Shown here in pieces: positions 29,534-38,957 of a DNA stretch of 64,000 nucleotides. Position 1 is the first letter of the stretch. Each line of letters opens with the position of its first letter. A program made the position numbers and the translations under genes. The DNA is from Pseudomonas capsici (lineage in GTDB: Bacteria; Pseudomonadota; Gammaproteobacteria; Pseudomonadales; Pseudomonadaceae). The stretch is taken from positions 1 through 64,000 of the forward strand of contig NZ_JAFGZD010000025.1 in NCBI RefSeq assembly GCF_017165765.1, read 5' to 3'. The notes under the pieces are model-generated. The model saw only the letters and a list, made by a program, of their open reading frames with translations, did not search any database and had not been told where the DNA came from.

Positions 29534-30324
29534 AACGTTCCAGACTGTTTGTCGTGCAACTGCTTTTTACCCTGTTGGTGTGTGCCTTCATGCTGGTTCC
29601 GGTGGTGTTGTCGCTACTGGCCGGTCTGACACGTAATTATTTCCAGGGCTTGTCCAGCGGCCTGACTTTCGATTGGTTGCTGCAAGTCTGGCAGGCCTAT
29701 TCACCGACGGTCTGGTTGTCGCTGCAACTGGCTGTGGCCTGTGCCTTGTGCGTGTGCCTGATCGGTGTGCCAGCGGCCTATGCGCTGGTGCGAATGAATA
29801 ACCGGTTCAGCCGCGCTTTCGAGGAACTGATGGTCTTGCCCGTTGCCATGCCCGGACTGGCCAGCGCTCTGGCATTGTTACTGACCTATGGCCAGTTCGG
29901 CAGCTTCCGAGGGAGCTGGCTGTTCATTCTGGTGGGCCACGTTTTATTCACTCTGCCGTTTCTGGTTCGGCCGGTGATGGCGGTGATGCAGCGTCAGCAA
30001 CTGCCGATTCTCGAAGAGGCGGCGGCCAGCCTGGGGGCCGGGCCGCTCAAGCGTTTTTTCAGTGTGGTGGTCCCCAATTGCCGGGCCGGGATTCTCGCGG
30101 GTGTGCTGATGGTCGTGACCTTGTCCCTGGGTGAGTTCAACCTGACCTGGATGCTCCACACCCCCATGACCAAGACCTTGCCTGTCGGTCTGGCCGACAG
30201 CTATGCCTCGGCGCGTCTGGAAGTCGCCAGCGCCTACACCCTTCTGTTTCTGTTGCTGATCGTGCCGTTGCTCATTGCGCTGCAGGCCATCAGTGCCCGT
30301 CTTGCCCGTGGAGAAAGCCGATGA
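29530..30324 (+). CDS. ABC transporter permease (second)
   Basis: A 264-residue permease with six membrane segments. Its EAA loop is LPILEEAAASLGAGPLKRFF then VVPNCRAGILAG. GTG start at 29530 overlaps the previous stop by four bases (GTGA), and its own stop overlaps the ATPase start (ATGA). With the first permease it forms the heterodimeric channel of the importer. Confidence 0.9.
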   Translation: MKRSRLFVVQLLFTLLVCAFMLVPVVLSLLAGLTRNYFQGLSSGLTFDWLLQVWQAYSPTVWLSLQLAVACALCVCLIGVPAAYALVRMNNRFSRAFEELMVLPVAMPGLASALALLLTYGQFGSFRGSWLFILVGHVLFTLPFLVRPVMAVMQRQQLPILEEAAASLGAGPLKRFFSVVVPNCRAGILAGVLMVVTLSLGEFNLTWMLHTPMTKTLPVGLADSYASARLEVASAYTLLFLLLIVPLLIALQAISARLARGESR

Positions 30325-31352
30325 GCGGAACAACCATACGCCTGCAAGGTTGCCGCAAGGCATTTCCTGATGGCACGGTCGCTGTACATGATCTGAACCT
30401 CACTATCGAGCCTGGCGAAACCCTGGCGATTCTCGGGCCTTCCGGCTGCGGCAAGACCACCACCTTGCGGTTGATCGCCGGGCTTGAGCGACCGGATACC
30501 GGGCAAGTGCTGTTCGACAATCAGGATGTCACGCGCTTGCCTATCGAACGGCGCGATGTGGGCATGGTGTTCCAGAACTATGCGCTGTTTCCCAACCTCG
30601 ATGTGGCCGGCAATATCGTTTATGGCCTGAAGATTCGCGGCATGTCGCCCGCCGAGCGCAACAAGCGTTGCGACGAACTGCTGGAGCTGGTGGGGCTGCA
30701 CGATCATGGCAAGCGCAGCATTCACGAACTGTCCGGCGGACAACGCCAGCGTGTGGCATTGGCCCGTGCTCTGGCACCTCGCCCCCGCGTGCTGCTGCTC
30801 GATGAACCACTGGCTGCGCTGGATGCCCAGTTGCGTGAGCGTTTGCGCAGCGAACTCGATCAACTGCTGCGAGGGCTGGGAATCACCTCCGTGTTTGTCA
30901 CTCACGATCAGGGCGAAGCTATGGCCCTGGGAGATCGCATTCTGGTCATGGAAAAAGGCCGGGTCGTACAACTGGCTACCCCGCGGGAAATCTATCGGCA
31001 GCCTGCCAATGCCTTCGTGGCCGGTTTTGTCGGCAATCTCAACGCTTTCAGCGTGCTTGGGCGTACGTCGCTTGGCCTGAAAGTCAATGGCGGTGAGCTG
31101 CCCTGGAGTGCCGATCAGGCCCCGAGCATCGTTTATTGCCGCCCGGAGCACCTGCGCGTGATGTCCGCTGGCGGGCATCTGCAAGGCCGGTTGGCAGGGC
31201 AGTTTTTCCAGGGGGCGCAAAGCCGTCTGCTGGTGGATGTGGGAGGTCCCCAACCGTTACTGGTGGACAGTTCCGACCCGATCATTCATGCCGCTGGGGC
31301 CCCGATTGCCTTGAGCGTCGAGCCAAAGGCGCTGTTTGCCCTGTCGTCGTAA
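30321..31352 (+). CDS. ABC transporter ATP-binding protein
   Basis: A 343-residue ATPase of the CUT1/polyamine/iron type. Walker A is GPSGCGKTT (about residues 38-46), the Q loop is VFQNYALFPNLD, the signature is LSGGQRQRVALARAL, Walker B is VLLLDEPLAALDAQ and the switch His is in VFVTHDQGEA. Residues from about 240 on form a TOBE regulatory domain (IVYCRPEHLRVM). It powers the importer made by the three preceding genes. Confidence 0.93.
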   Translation: MSGTTIRLQGCRKAFPDGTVAVHDLNLTIEPGETLAILGPSGCGKTTTLRLIAGLERPDTGQVLFDNQDVTRLPIERRDVGMVFQNYALFPNLDVAGNIVYGLKIRGMSPAERNKRCDELLELVGLHDHGKRSIHELSGGQRQRVALARALAPRPRVLLLDEPLAALDAQLRERLRSELDQLLRGLGITSVFVTHDQGEAMALGDRILVMEKGRVVQLATPREIYRQPANAFVAGFVGNLNAFSVLGRTSLGLKVNGGELPWSADQAPSIVYCRPEHLRVMSAGGHLQGRLAGQFFQGAQSRLLVDVGGPQPLLVDSSDPIIHAAGAPIALSVEPKALFALSS

Positions 31353-31376
31353 TACTGTTTCAGCCGAGAGAACATT

Positions 31377-32210
31377 GTGAATCGTCCTTTTCTTATTGCT
31401 CAAATCAGCGACCTGCACCTCAAGGCCGGTGGGCGCCTGACCTATGGTGTCGTCGATACGCTGGGCGCGCTGCGTCGAGCGGTCGAACATATCAATGCCA
31501 GCCAACCCCGCCCCGATATTGTGGTCGTCAGTGGTGATCTGGTGGATTTTGGCCGCGCCGACGAATACGCCGTGCTCAAGCCCGAGCTGGAGCGTCTGCA
31601 TATGCCGTTCTATCTGGTGCCTGGCAACCATGACGATCGTGAGCATCTGCTGGCGGCTTTTGCCGACCACCTGTATCTGCCCTTGTCCGCAGATGCGCCA
31701 CTGGACTGGGTGGTCGAACAGTATCCGGTACGTTTGATCGGCATGGATTCCACTATCGTGGGCGAACATGGCGGGCGGCTGGATTATGGGCAGATCGACT
31801 GGTTGCACAGGCAACTCTCGCGTCGACCCGATGTGCCGACGATTCTGATCCTGCACCATCCGCCTTTTATCAGCGGTATCGGCCATATGGACCAGCAGCC
31901 TTTTGGCAATGCGGCCGCGCTGGAAGAGATGATTGCGTTGCATCCGCAAGTTGAGCGGGTGCTCTGCGGACATCTGCACCGGCCTATGCAGCGCCGGTTT
32001 GGCGGCAGTATGGTGTGCGTTTGCCCCGGTACTTCACACCAGATCGTGCTCGATCTTGCAGAGAGTGCCCCGGCGCATTTCAACCTGGAGCCTGCCGGCT
32101 ACCTGCTGCATCGCTGGCATCCGCAAGACGGTCTGATGACCCATAACGCGGTGTTCGGCGATTATGACGGGCCGTACCCGTTTTATGATGCCAATGGGTT
32201 GATCGATTGA
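31377..32210 (+). CDS. Metallophosphodiesterase, GpdQ-like
   Basis: A 277-residue calcineurin-fold phosphodiesterase with all dimetal ligands visible: D12 and H14 in ISDLHLK, D54 in VVSGDLVDFG, N84-H85 in VPGNHDD, the His in LILHHPPF and the pair in CGHLHRPM. Spacing and motifs fit the GpdQ/Rv0805 group, which hydrolyses glycerophosphodiesters and cyclic nucleotides. No signal peptide is present, so it acts in the cytoplasm on an imported substrate. Translation starts at GTG 31377, 24 bases after the ATPase gene, so it belongs to the transporter operon. CpdA-type cAMP phosphodiesterase is the alternative. Confidence 0.87.
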   Translation: MNRPFLIAQISDLHLKAGGRLTYGVVDTLGALRRAVEHINASQPRPDIVVVSGDLVDFGRADEYAVLKPELERLHMPFYLVPGNHDDREHLLAAFADHLYLPLSADAPLDWVVEQYPVRLIGMDSTIVGEHGGRLDYGQIDWLHRQLSRRPDVPTILILHHPPFISGIGHMDQQPFGNAAALEEMIALHPQVERVLCGHLHRPMQRRFGGSMVCVCPGTSHQIVLDLAESAPAHFNLEPAGYLLHRWHPQDGLMTHNAVFGDYDGPYPFYDANGLID

Positions 32211-32222
32211 TCGACAGGGGAT

Positions 32223-32265
32223 GTGGAGGCGGACTCACTGGCTGTCGCCGGCAAGCCGCCTCCCA
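32223..32265. repeat. Short inverted repeat (REP-like) between convergent genes
   Basis: TGGAGGCGG at 32224-32232 is mirrored by CCGCCTCCCA at 32256-32265, with the CTGTCGCCGGCAAG core seen in other REP units of this window. It lies between the phosphodiesterase and phoX stop codons and may serve as a transcription barrier. Confidence 0.55.
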
Positions 32266-32278
32266 CGGCTGATATGTA

Positions 32279-34180
32279 TCAGGCGCCGATGATGCCGCCA
32301 TCTTCCCGGGTAATCACCATCACCGAAGAGCGGGGCTTGCCGTTGGGCAGGTGCTCGGGGAAGGTGGAGCCGCCGTTTTCGCCGGGGTGTTGAATGCCGA
32401 CAAACAGGGTCTTGTAGTCCGGCGCGAAGCTGATGCCGGTGACTTCGCAACCGATCGGTCCGACCATAAAGCGACGGATCTCGCCGCTGTCGGGGTCGGC
32501 GCAGAGCATCTGGTTATTGCCCATGCCGGCGAAGTCGCCCTTGTTACTGGAGTCGCCGTCGGTCTGTATCCACAGGCGACCGGCTTCGTCGAAGCTCAGG
32601 CCGTCCGGGCTGTTGAACATGTTCCCGGCATTGACGTTGCTCGACCCGCCTTGCGGCGTACCGGCATGCACCACCGGGTTGCCCGCGACCACGAACAGAT
32701 CCCACTCGAACTCCATGGCCGAGGCATTATCGCCGGCTTCTTTCCAGCGCAGGATCTGCCCGTACTGGTTCTTGGCCCTCGGGTTCGGGCCGCCAACCGG
32801 CTGGCCGTCATCGCCGCGCTTGGCGTTGTTGGTGAGGGTGCAATAGACCTGGCCGTCTTTCGGGCTGACCACGATCCATTCCGGGCGGTCCATGCGTGTG
32901 GCTTTCACCACGCTGGCGGCCAGACGTGCATGAATCAGCACTTCGGCCTGATTGTTGAAACCGGCTGCGGCATCCAGACCGTTCTTGCCATGGGTCAACT
33001 CGATCCACTGGCCCTTGCCTTTCGGGCGGTCCGGGTTGTTGTCGCCACCATCGAACTGCGCCACATACAGTGTGCCGTGGTCCAGCAGAGTGCGGTTGGC
33101 CTTGGGGTCCTGGTGATCGATCTTGTCGCGGCTGATGAATTTGTAGATGAACTCGCCACGTTCGTCGTCGCCCATGTACACCACGACACGACCGCCCTTG
33201 GTTTCGGCCAGTGCGGCGTTTTCATGCTTGAAGCGGCCCAGCGCGGTGCGTTTGACCGGTGTGGATTTCGGATCGAACGGATCGATCTCGACCACCCAGC
33301 CATGACGGTTGACCTCGTTGGGGTTTTTGGCGACGTCGAAGCGCGGGTCGTGCTGGTGCCAGTTGATGTCCTTGCTGGCAGCCACGACGCCGTAGCGCTT
33401 GAGGCCTGCATCGAATTTCTGTTCCGGGTTGCTGCTGCCGAAACAGTCGGTGAAGTTTTCTTCGCAGGTCAGGTAAGTGCCCCACGGCGTCTTGCCATTG
33501 GCGCAGTTCTGGAATGTGCCCAGGGCATGTCGGCCCGTCTTGTCGGCATCGGTCTTGAGCCATTCATGACCGGCAGCCGGGCCGCTCAGGTCGATAGGCG
33601 TGTTGCCATGAATACGGCGGTTGTACCTGGAGTCCTGCACGAACTGCCACTGGCCGTTCCTGTTCTGGACTTCGATGACCGATACGCCTTCGGCAGCCAA
33701 TGCCTTCTGTACTTCTTCGGCCGATTGCGGCTCCTTGCCGTGATCGAAGAGGTAGCGGTAGTTGGTGTATTCGTTGTTGATCGCCATCAGTGCCCGATCC
33801 TTGTGACCGGGCATCGGGAACAGGCTCATGCCGTCGTTGTTGTCACCGAACTGTACTTCCTGCGCTTTGGCAGTACCTTTGCCGCTCGGGTCGAAGGCCG
33901 GACCGCCTGCCTGCAAGGGCTGGCCCCAACTGATGAGAACCGAGGATTTGTAGCCCGGCGGCAGGCTGATGGTGTCGGCGGTCGAGACCGGGATGCTTTC
34001 AAAGCCCAGCAGTTTGCTCGATGCGGCGCTGACGCTGCTGGCCAGTGCGCTGCGAGTCAGCAGGTTGCCGCCCAGAAACATCGCTGCACCGCACAGGGCG
34101 CCTGCGCTGATGAATCCACGGCGAGTGAGGCCGACCATCTTTTCGAGGTCGGTGGATTGATTTTCTTCTAATAGTTTCAT
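32279..34180 (-). CDS. phoX: PhoX-family alkaline phosphatase (DUF839), Tat-exported
   Basis: A 633-residue calcium/iron phosphatase of the PhoX family, which releases phosphate from phosphomonoesters outside the cytoplasm. Residues 16-45 hold a Tat signal: LTRRGFISAGALCGAAMFLGG, with the twin Arg. Family blocks include YKSSVLISWGQPLQAGG, LMAINNEYTNY, GTYLTCEENFTDCFG, HGWVVEIDPFDP and MFNSPDGLSFDEAGRLWIQTDG; the Cys residues are consistent with the PhoX active-site cofactor. The start is one of two adjacent ATGs (34180 or 34183), with GGGAG upstream. Pho-box-like repeats lie in its promoter region. It converges on the transporter-phosphodiesterase operon. Confidence 0.9.
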   Translation of the reverse strand: MKLLEENQSTDLEKMVGLTRRGFISAGALCGAAMFLGGNLLTRSALASSVSAASSKLLGFESIPVSTADTISLPPGYKSSVLISWGQPLQAGGPAFDPSGKGTAKAQEVQFGDNNDGMSLFPMPGHKDRALMAINNEYTNYRYLFDHGKEPQSAEEVQKALAAEGVSVIEVQNRNGQWQFVQDSRYNRRIHGNTPIDLSGPAAGHEWLKTDADKTGRHALGTFQNCANGKTPWGTYLTCEENFTDCFGSSNPEQKFDAGLKRYGVVAASKDINWHQHDPRFDVAKNPNEVNRHGWVVEIDPFDPKSTPVKRTALGRFKHENAALAETKGGRVVVYMGDDERGEFIYKFISRDKIDHQDPKANRTLLDHGTLYVAQFDGGDNNPDRPKGKGQWIELTHGKNGLDAAAGFNNQAEVLIHARLAASVVKATRMDRPEWIVVSPKDGQVYCTLTNNAKRGDDGQPVGGPNPRAKNQYGQILRWKEAGDNASAMEFEWDLFVVAGNPVVHAGTPQGGSSNVNAGNMFNSPDGLSFDEAGRLWIQTDGDSSNKGDFAGMGNNQMLCADPDSGEIRRFMVGPIGCEVTGISFAPDYKTLFVGIQHPGENGGSTFPEHLPNGKPRSSVMVITREDGGIIGA

Positions 34181-34212
34181 CATCACGGCTCCCACAGAGG
34201 TGGCAGCCACGA

Positions 34213-34252
34213 TAATTGCCGTATATGACGAAATTGTGTCGCAGGAATGACG
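34213..34252 (-). promoter_or_regulatory. Tandem Pho-box-like repeats upstream of phoX
   Basis: On the minus strand four heptamers begin exactly 11 bases apart: CGTCATT, CGACACA, CGTCATA, GCAATTA (starts 34252, 34241, 34230, 34219). Seven-base repeats with four-base spacers are the geometry of PhoB sites, and CGTCAT resembles the CTGTCAT consensus. The match is degenerate, and the last unit is only 33 bases from the start codon, so this is a candidate. Confidence 0.45.
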
Positions 34253-34262
34253 ACACAGCCGC

Positions 34263-35027
34263 TTACAAAGGCGTGCCCAGCAAGACCTGTGACGGGGCGA
34301 AACGCACCTGTACCCGACTGCCTGTTTCCAGCCCATGGGCCCGAAGCTGCCCGGAGGGCGTCAAGGCGCACAGCGTCTGGCCTCCGGGCAGATTGATGCG
34401 CACTTCGCAGGGGCCGTCCTCGGCTTCGAGAATGCTGTCGATCAGCCCGAACAGGCAATTGTTTCCATTTGTTTCTCGGTGCTCGGGAGGGTACAGCTCA
34501 AGCCAGCCCGCCTTGATAAGGGCTACGACATCGGTATCGATCTGCAGATCCAGACGCTGGGTGCTGTCATGGGTGATCTGCGCTTCGATGAATACCTCGT
34601 CGGCCATTCGCAGACGAATATGGTCGTTGTGCCCATGCCGCGTAATGCTCACGATGCGGCCAAGCAACTGGTTGCGAGCGCTGGTGCGCAGGGTCAGGCG
34701 GCTGAGCAGATCAAGGTCTGTGCTTTCTTCGGTCGCTTCCAGCACCTGGGCCTGAAGTGCCTGCAATCGCTGATAGAGACGCAGCACACGCTCACCTTCG
34801 GCAGACAGTTTTGCACCGCCCCCACCACGCCCGCCGACACTGCGCTCGACCAGAGGTTTTTGCGCCAGATTGTTCAGTTCATCGATGGCATCCCAGGTCG
34901 CCTTGTAACTCAGGCCCGCGCTCTTGGCGGCCCGTGTGATCGAGCCTTGTTCGGCGATGTGTTGCAGCAACTCGATGCGCTGTGGGCGGCGGACCATGTG
35001 TTGCGTCAGCAGAGTCGGTAAGGGCAT
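34263..35027 (-). CDS. modE: Molybdenum-dependent transcriptional regulator ModE
   Basis: A 254-residue ModE. Residues 10-115 form a LysR-type winged helix (IELLQHIAEQGSITRAAKSAGLSYKATWDAI, here given as the span 34854-34989), with the ERSVGGRGGGGAKLS wing. Residues 125-250 contain two Mop/TOBE domains that bind molybdate (TSARNQLLGRIVSI, GLIDSILEAEDGPCEVRI). It represses molybdate uptake genes when molybdate is bound; modABC are not in the window. It is a single-gene unit between phoX and comF. Confidence 0.93.
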   Translation of the reverse strand: MPLPTLLTQHMVRRPQRIELLQHIAEQGSITRAAKSAGLSYKATWDAIDELNNLAQKPLVERSVGGRGGGGAKLSAEGERVLRLYQRLQALQAQVLEATEESTDLDLLSRLTLRTSARNQLLGRIVSITRHGHNDHIRLRMADEVFIEAQITHDSTQRLDLQIDTDVVALIKAGWLELYPPEHRETNGNNCLFGLIDSILEAEDGPCEVRINLPGGQTLCALTPSGQLRAHGLETGSRVQVRFAPSQVLLGTPL

Positions 35028-35090
35028 GGCGACTGGGTGTGTGGCTGATGGGAAGGGGGAGTGTAAGGCAAGTCGGGGTCCAGAAGCGGA

Positions 35091-35825
35091 TCAGTCCTCC
35101 GGCCTGGGCGTTCTGGCCAGGCAATAGACATCCACCCGCCGCGCCCCGCTCCTGAGCAACGTGCGGGCAATCACATCGGCTGTGGAGCCGGTGGTCAGTA
35201 CATCATCGACCAGGGCCAGATGCCTGCCTTGCACCCAGGCTGCATCGACCACCTTGAAGGCACCGTTCAGATTGTGTTTGCGGCTTTTCGCATCCAGGTC
35301 TTGCTGGGCCGCTGTCTCGCGAACCCTCAGTAACTGGCGATCGTCCACGGGCAGATTCAGGGTTTTGCCCAGCCAGGCGGCCAGCATGCCTGCCTGGTTG
35401 TAGCCGCGCTGGCGCAGACGCCGGGTGGCCAGAGGAACCGGCAACAGACAATCGGGCCGAGTCAGGCCCTCGTCGAAGCGGTGTTGCAGAAATTGCCCGG
35501 CCAGCTCCGCCAGCAAGCGGCCCATGGGCCATTGGCTCTGGTGTTTGAAGCGCGTGATCAGGCTGTCCACCGGAAAGTCGTACAGCCAGGGCGCGATGAC
35601 CTCCGTGAAGGCTGGAGGCCGTTTGAGGCATTGGCCGCAACTCAGTCCATGGGCCGGAAGCGGCAGGGCGCATTGCAGACAGTGATCGCCAAGCCAGGGC
35701 AATTCGGTTTCACAAGCCACGCAAACGGGAAGAGGACCATCGCTGTGTTCATCGCACAATAAACAGGTTTGTTTGTTTTTTAACCAGATGTAAACCTCGT
35801 GTTTGCAATCGGGTTGACAGGGCAT
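35091..35825 (-). CDS. comF: ComF family phosphoribosyltransferase-like protein
   Basis: A 244-residue ComF protein. The N-terminal part carries Cys pairs of a zinc ribbon (CLLC, CVAC, CLQC, CGQC), and the C-terminal part is a type I phosphoribosyltransferase fold with LVDDVLTTGSTADV as the PRPP loop. In competent bacteria ComF helps move single-stranded DNA in transformation; elsewhere its role is unclear. It is divergent from bioB with 93 bases between, an arrangement I recall for Pseudomonas generally. Confidence 0.9.
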   Translation of the reverse strand: MPCQPDCKHEVYIWLKNKQTCLLCDEHSDGPLPVCVACETELPWLGDHCLQCALPLPAHGLSCGQCLKRPPAFTEVIAPWLYDFPVDSLITRFKHQSQWPMGRLLAELAGQFLQHRFDEGLTRPDCLLPVPLATRRLRQRGYNQAGMLAAWLGKTLNLPVDDRQLLRVRETAAQQDLDAKSRKHNLNGAFKVVDAAWVQGRHLALVDDVLTTGSTADVIARTLLRSGARRVDVYCLARTPRPED

Positions 35826-35918
35826 GGCTCTTCCTTAAATATGCCGAACATCCGTGTAGCGCTTGTGGGCTTTCCTCGCCTTGGCGCACTGCCCTGAATA
35901 AAACCAAGGAGCCGCCCG

Positions 35919-36977
35919 ATGAGCGCCAGCACCACCGCCACTCTGCGTCACGACTGGACTTTAGCCGAGGTCAAGGCGCTGTTTTTACAGCCATTCAATG
36001 ACCTGCTGTTTCAGGCGCAGACCGTGCACCGCGCTCACTTCGACGCCAACCGCGTTCAGGTTTCCACCCTGCTATCGATCAAGACCGGCGCCTGCCCCGA
36101 AGACTGCAAGTACTGTCCGCAATCCGGTCATTACAACACCGGTCTCGAAAAGGAAAAGCTGCTGGAAGTGCAGAAGGTTCTGGAAGAGGCCGCTCGGGCC
36201 AAGGCCATCGGTTCGACCCGGTTCTGCATGGGCGCTGCCTGGAAGCATCCATCGGCAAAGGACATGCCTTATGTGCTGGAAATGGTCAAAGGCGTCAAAG
36301 CCATGGGCCTGGAAACCTGCATGACCCTGGGGCGTCTGGATCAGGATCAGACCGAGGCGCTGGCCCAGGCCGGTCTGGATTACTACAACCACAACCTGGA
36401 CACCTCGCCGGAGTTCTACGGCAACATCATCACCACCCGCACCTACAGCGAACGCCTGCAAACGCTGGCGTATGTGCGCGATGCCGGGATGAAGATCTGT
36501 TCGGGCGGGATTCTGGGCATGGGCGAATCTCTGGATGACCGCGCCGGGCTGCTGATCCAGTTGGCCAACCTGCCAGAGCACCCGGAATCGGTGCCGATCA
36601 ACATGCTGGTGAAGGTCGCGGGTACGCCGCTGGAGAATGCCGAAGAAGTCGATCCGTTCGACTTTATCCGCATGCTGGCCGTAGCCCGGATTCTGATGCC
36701 GCAGTCCCATGTTCGTCTGTCGGCCGGTCGCGAGGCGATGAACGAGCAGATGCAGGCTCTGGCGTTCTTCGCCGGTGCCAACTCGATCTTCTACGGCGAG
36801 AAGCTGCTGACCACCGCCAACCCGCAGGCCGACAAGGACATGCTGTTGTTCTCGCGCCTGGGTATCAAGCCCGAAGCCCGCGAAGAGCATGCCGATGAAG
36901 TGCATCAGGCGGCCATCGAGCAGGCGCTGGTCGAGCAGAAGAGCAGTGCCATGTTCTACGACGCAGCGTCTGCCTGA
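35919..36977 (+). CDS. bioB: Biotin synthase BioB
   Basis: A 352-residue radical-SAM enzyme that inserts sulfur into dethiobiotin, the last step of biotin synthesis. The CxxxCxxC cluster is CPEDCKYC (C59, C63, C66), and [13 protein letters not shown] plus [14 protein letters not shown] are typical. It ends in a slightly extended C-terminus ([14 protein letters not shown]). It heads bioB-bioF-bioH-bioC-bioD; the gap to bioF is 65 bases and the upstream gap to divergent comF holds the promoter. Confidence 0.97.
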   Translation: MSASTTATLRHDWTLAEVKALFLQPFNDLLFQAQTVHRAHFDANRVQVSTLLSIKTGACPEDCKYCPQSGHYNTGLEKEKLLEVQKVLEEAARAKAIGSTRFCMGAAWKHPSAKDMPYVLEMVKGVKAMGLETCMTLGRLDQDQTEALAQAGLDYYNHNLDTSPEFYGNIITTRTYSERLQTLAYVRDAGMKICSGGILGMGESLDDRAGLLIQLANLPEHPESVPINMLVKVAGTPLENAEEVDPFDFIRMLAVARILMPQSHVRLSAGREAMNEQMQALAFFAGANSIFYGEKLLTTANPQADKDMLLFSRLGIKPEAREEHADEVHQAAIEQALVEQKSSAMFYDAASA

Positions 36978-37042
36978 TCCTCGTGACCGGGCCGTTTGCG
37001 AGCGGCCCGGTTTGAATCCTCTTTTCGAAGACCGGGGCTTGC

Positions 37043-38233
37043 ATGTCTTTCGATCTCCGCACGCGCCTTGAGGCTCGTCGCGCCGAACACCTCTACCGCC
37101 AGCGCCCGCTGCTGCAAAGCCCGCAAGGTCCGCAGGTAACGGTCGATGGCCAAGCGTTCGTAGCTTTCTGCAACAACGATTACCTGGGCCTGGCCAATCA
37201 TCCCGAGGTGATCGCCGCCTGGCAGGCGGGGGCTGCGCGCTGGGGCGTGGGTGGTGGAGCATCGCATCTGGTGATCGGCCACAGCGGCCCGCATCACGAA
37301 CTGGAAGAAGCCCTGGCCGAACTGACCGGCCGCCCGCGAGCGCTGCTGTTTTCCAATGGCTACATGGCCAACCTCGGTGCCGTCACGGCGCTGGTGGGGC
37401 AGGGCGATACGGTGCTGGAAGACCGCCTCAATCATGCGTCATTGCTGGATGCCGGCCTGCTCAGCGGTGCGCGCTTTTCCCGTTATCTGCACAACGACGT
37501 GGCCAGCCTCCGTGCCCGGCTGGAAAAAGCCGTCGGCGATACGCTGGTGGTGACCGATGGCGTTTTCAGCATGGATGGCGATATCGCCGACCTGCCCGCG
37601 CTGGCGCAGGCCGCGAAAGCCAGAGGCGCCTGGCTGATGGTGGACGACGCCCATGGCTTCGGACCGCTGGGGGCCAACGGGGCCGGTATCGTTGAGCATT
37701 TCGGGCTGGGCATCGAAGAGGTGCCGGTGCTGGTCGGCACGCTGGGCAAGTCGTTCGGCACGTCGGGTGCCTTTGTGGCGGGTAGCGAGGAACTGATCGA
37801 AACCCTGATCCAGTTCGCCCGGCCCTACATCTATACAACCAGCCAGCCGCCCGCGCTGGCCTGCGCCACCCTCAAGAGCCTGGAGCTGCTGCGTACCGAA
37901 CACTGGCGTCGCGAGCATCTGGGGCGCTTGATCCAGCAGTTTCGCCGTGGCGCCGAGCAGCTCGGTCTGCAACTGATGGACAGCTTCACGCCGATCCAGC
38001 CGATCGTTATTGGCGATTCCGACCGTGCCTTGCGTCTCTCGCAGATGCTGCGCGAGCGGGGCTTGCTGGTCACGGCGATTCGTCCACCGACCGTGCCTGC
38101 TGGCAGCGCCCGTTTGCGGGTGACGCTGTCTGCCGCGCACAGTGCCGAGCAAGTGCAGCTATTGTTGAATGCACTGGAGCAGTGTTACCCGCTGCTGGGC
38201 GCAAGTGAATCGATGGAGTCCGAGCATGCGTGA
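37043..38233 (+). CDS. bioF: 8-amino-7-oxononanoate synthase BioF
   Basis: A 396-residue PLP enzyme that condenses pimeloyl-ACP and alanine to 7-keto-8-aminopelargonate. Key parts are [26 protein letters not shown], the [10 protein letters not shown] cofactor Asp/His and the Schiff-base K236 in [12 protein letters not shown]. It overlaps bioH by eight bases, so translation is coupled. Confidence 0.97.
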   Translation: MSFDLRTRLEARRAEHLYRQRPLLQSPQGPQVTVDGQAFVAFCNNDYLGLANHPEVIAAWQAGAARWGVGGGASHLVIGHSGPHHELEEALAELTGRPRALLFSNGYMANLGAVTALVGQGDTVLEDRLNHASLLDAGLLSGARFSRYLHNDVASLRARLEKAVGDTLVVTDGVFSMDGDIADLPALAQAAKARGAWLMVDDAHGFGPLGANGAGIVEHFGLGIEEVPVLVGTLGKSFGTSGAFVAGSEELIETLIQFARPYIYTTSQPPALACATLKSLELLRTEHWRREHLGRLIQQFRRGAEQLGLQLMDSFTPIQPIVIGDSDRALRLSQMLRERGLLVTAIRPPTVPAGSARLRVTLSAAHSAEQVQLLLNALEQCYPLLGASESMESEHA

Positions 38234-38957
38234 TCGTTTGATCCTGCTACCCGGTTGGGGCCTTGGTGTCTCGCCACTTGAACCTCTGGCGGCCGCGTTG
38301 CGCGGGCTGGACGAGCATCTGCGGGTCGAGATCGAGCCTTTGCCGGATATCGACAGCTGCGACGTTCAGGAATGGCTCGACGAACTGGACGCCAACATCC
38401 CGAGCGGTGTCTGGCTGGGCGGCTGGTCGCTGGGCGGCATGCTGGCTGCTGAACTGGCGGCGCGACGCGGCGACGATTGCTGCGGACTGCTGACGCTGGC
38501 CAGCAATGCCAGTTTCGTGACCCGTGGTGCGTGGCCCAATGCGATGGCGGAGGGCGAATTTTCGGCTTTTCTGGCCGGTTGCTCTGCGGATTCCGATGCC
38601 ACCTTGAAACGCTTCAGTCTGCTATGTACCCAGGGCGCTGAAGACCCGCGCGGCCTGTCACGGCTGCTCAAGGCCGGTGCGCCCCAGACGTCGACCCATA
38701 CGCTGGTCGATGGCCTGAAAGTCCTGGGGCAACTCGATACCCGCAGTGCCCTGCAGACTTATCGTGGTCCGCAATTGCATCTGTTCGCGGGGCACGATGC
38801 GTTCGTGCCGGCCGAGGCTGCGGGCGATCTGCTGGCCTTGTTGCCGGATATTGAAGTTGGTCTGATTGAACAGGCCAGCCATGCCTTCATCCTGGAAAAC
38901 CCCCACGGAGTGGCTGCGGCGATCCAGGCTTTCTTGCATGAGTCGGGCGATGACTGA
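38226..38957 (+). CDS. bioH: Pimeloyl-ACP methyl ester carboxylesterase BioH
   Basis: A 243-residue alpha/beta hydrolase that removes the methyl group from pimeloyl-ACP methyl ester and ends the chain-building phase. The nucleophile is S68 in GGWSLGG, the acid is in FAGHDAFVP and the His in EQASHAF. The ATG at 38226 lies inside the end of bioF; an upstream in-frame start would run 19 codons into bioF and lacks family similarity. The gene overlaps bioC by eight bases. Confidence 0.93.
   Translation: MRDRLILLPGWGLGVSPLEPLAAALRGLDEHLRVEIEPLPDIDSCDVQEWLDELDANIPSGVWLGGWSLGGMLAAELAARRGDDCCGLLTLASNASFVTRGAWPNAMAEGEFSAFLAGCSADSDATLKRFSLLCTQGAEDPRGLSRLLKAGAPQTSTHTLVDGLKVLGQLDTRSALQTYRGPQLHLFAGHDAFVPAEAAGDLLALLPDIEVGLIEQASHAFILENPHGVAAAIQAFLHESGDD

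Noticed and set aside
32351-34171. 606-residue plus-strand frame opposite phoX
   Set aside because: The minus strand holds a complete Tat-exported PhoX; the plus frame has no ribosome site and no domain.
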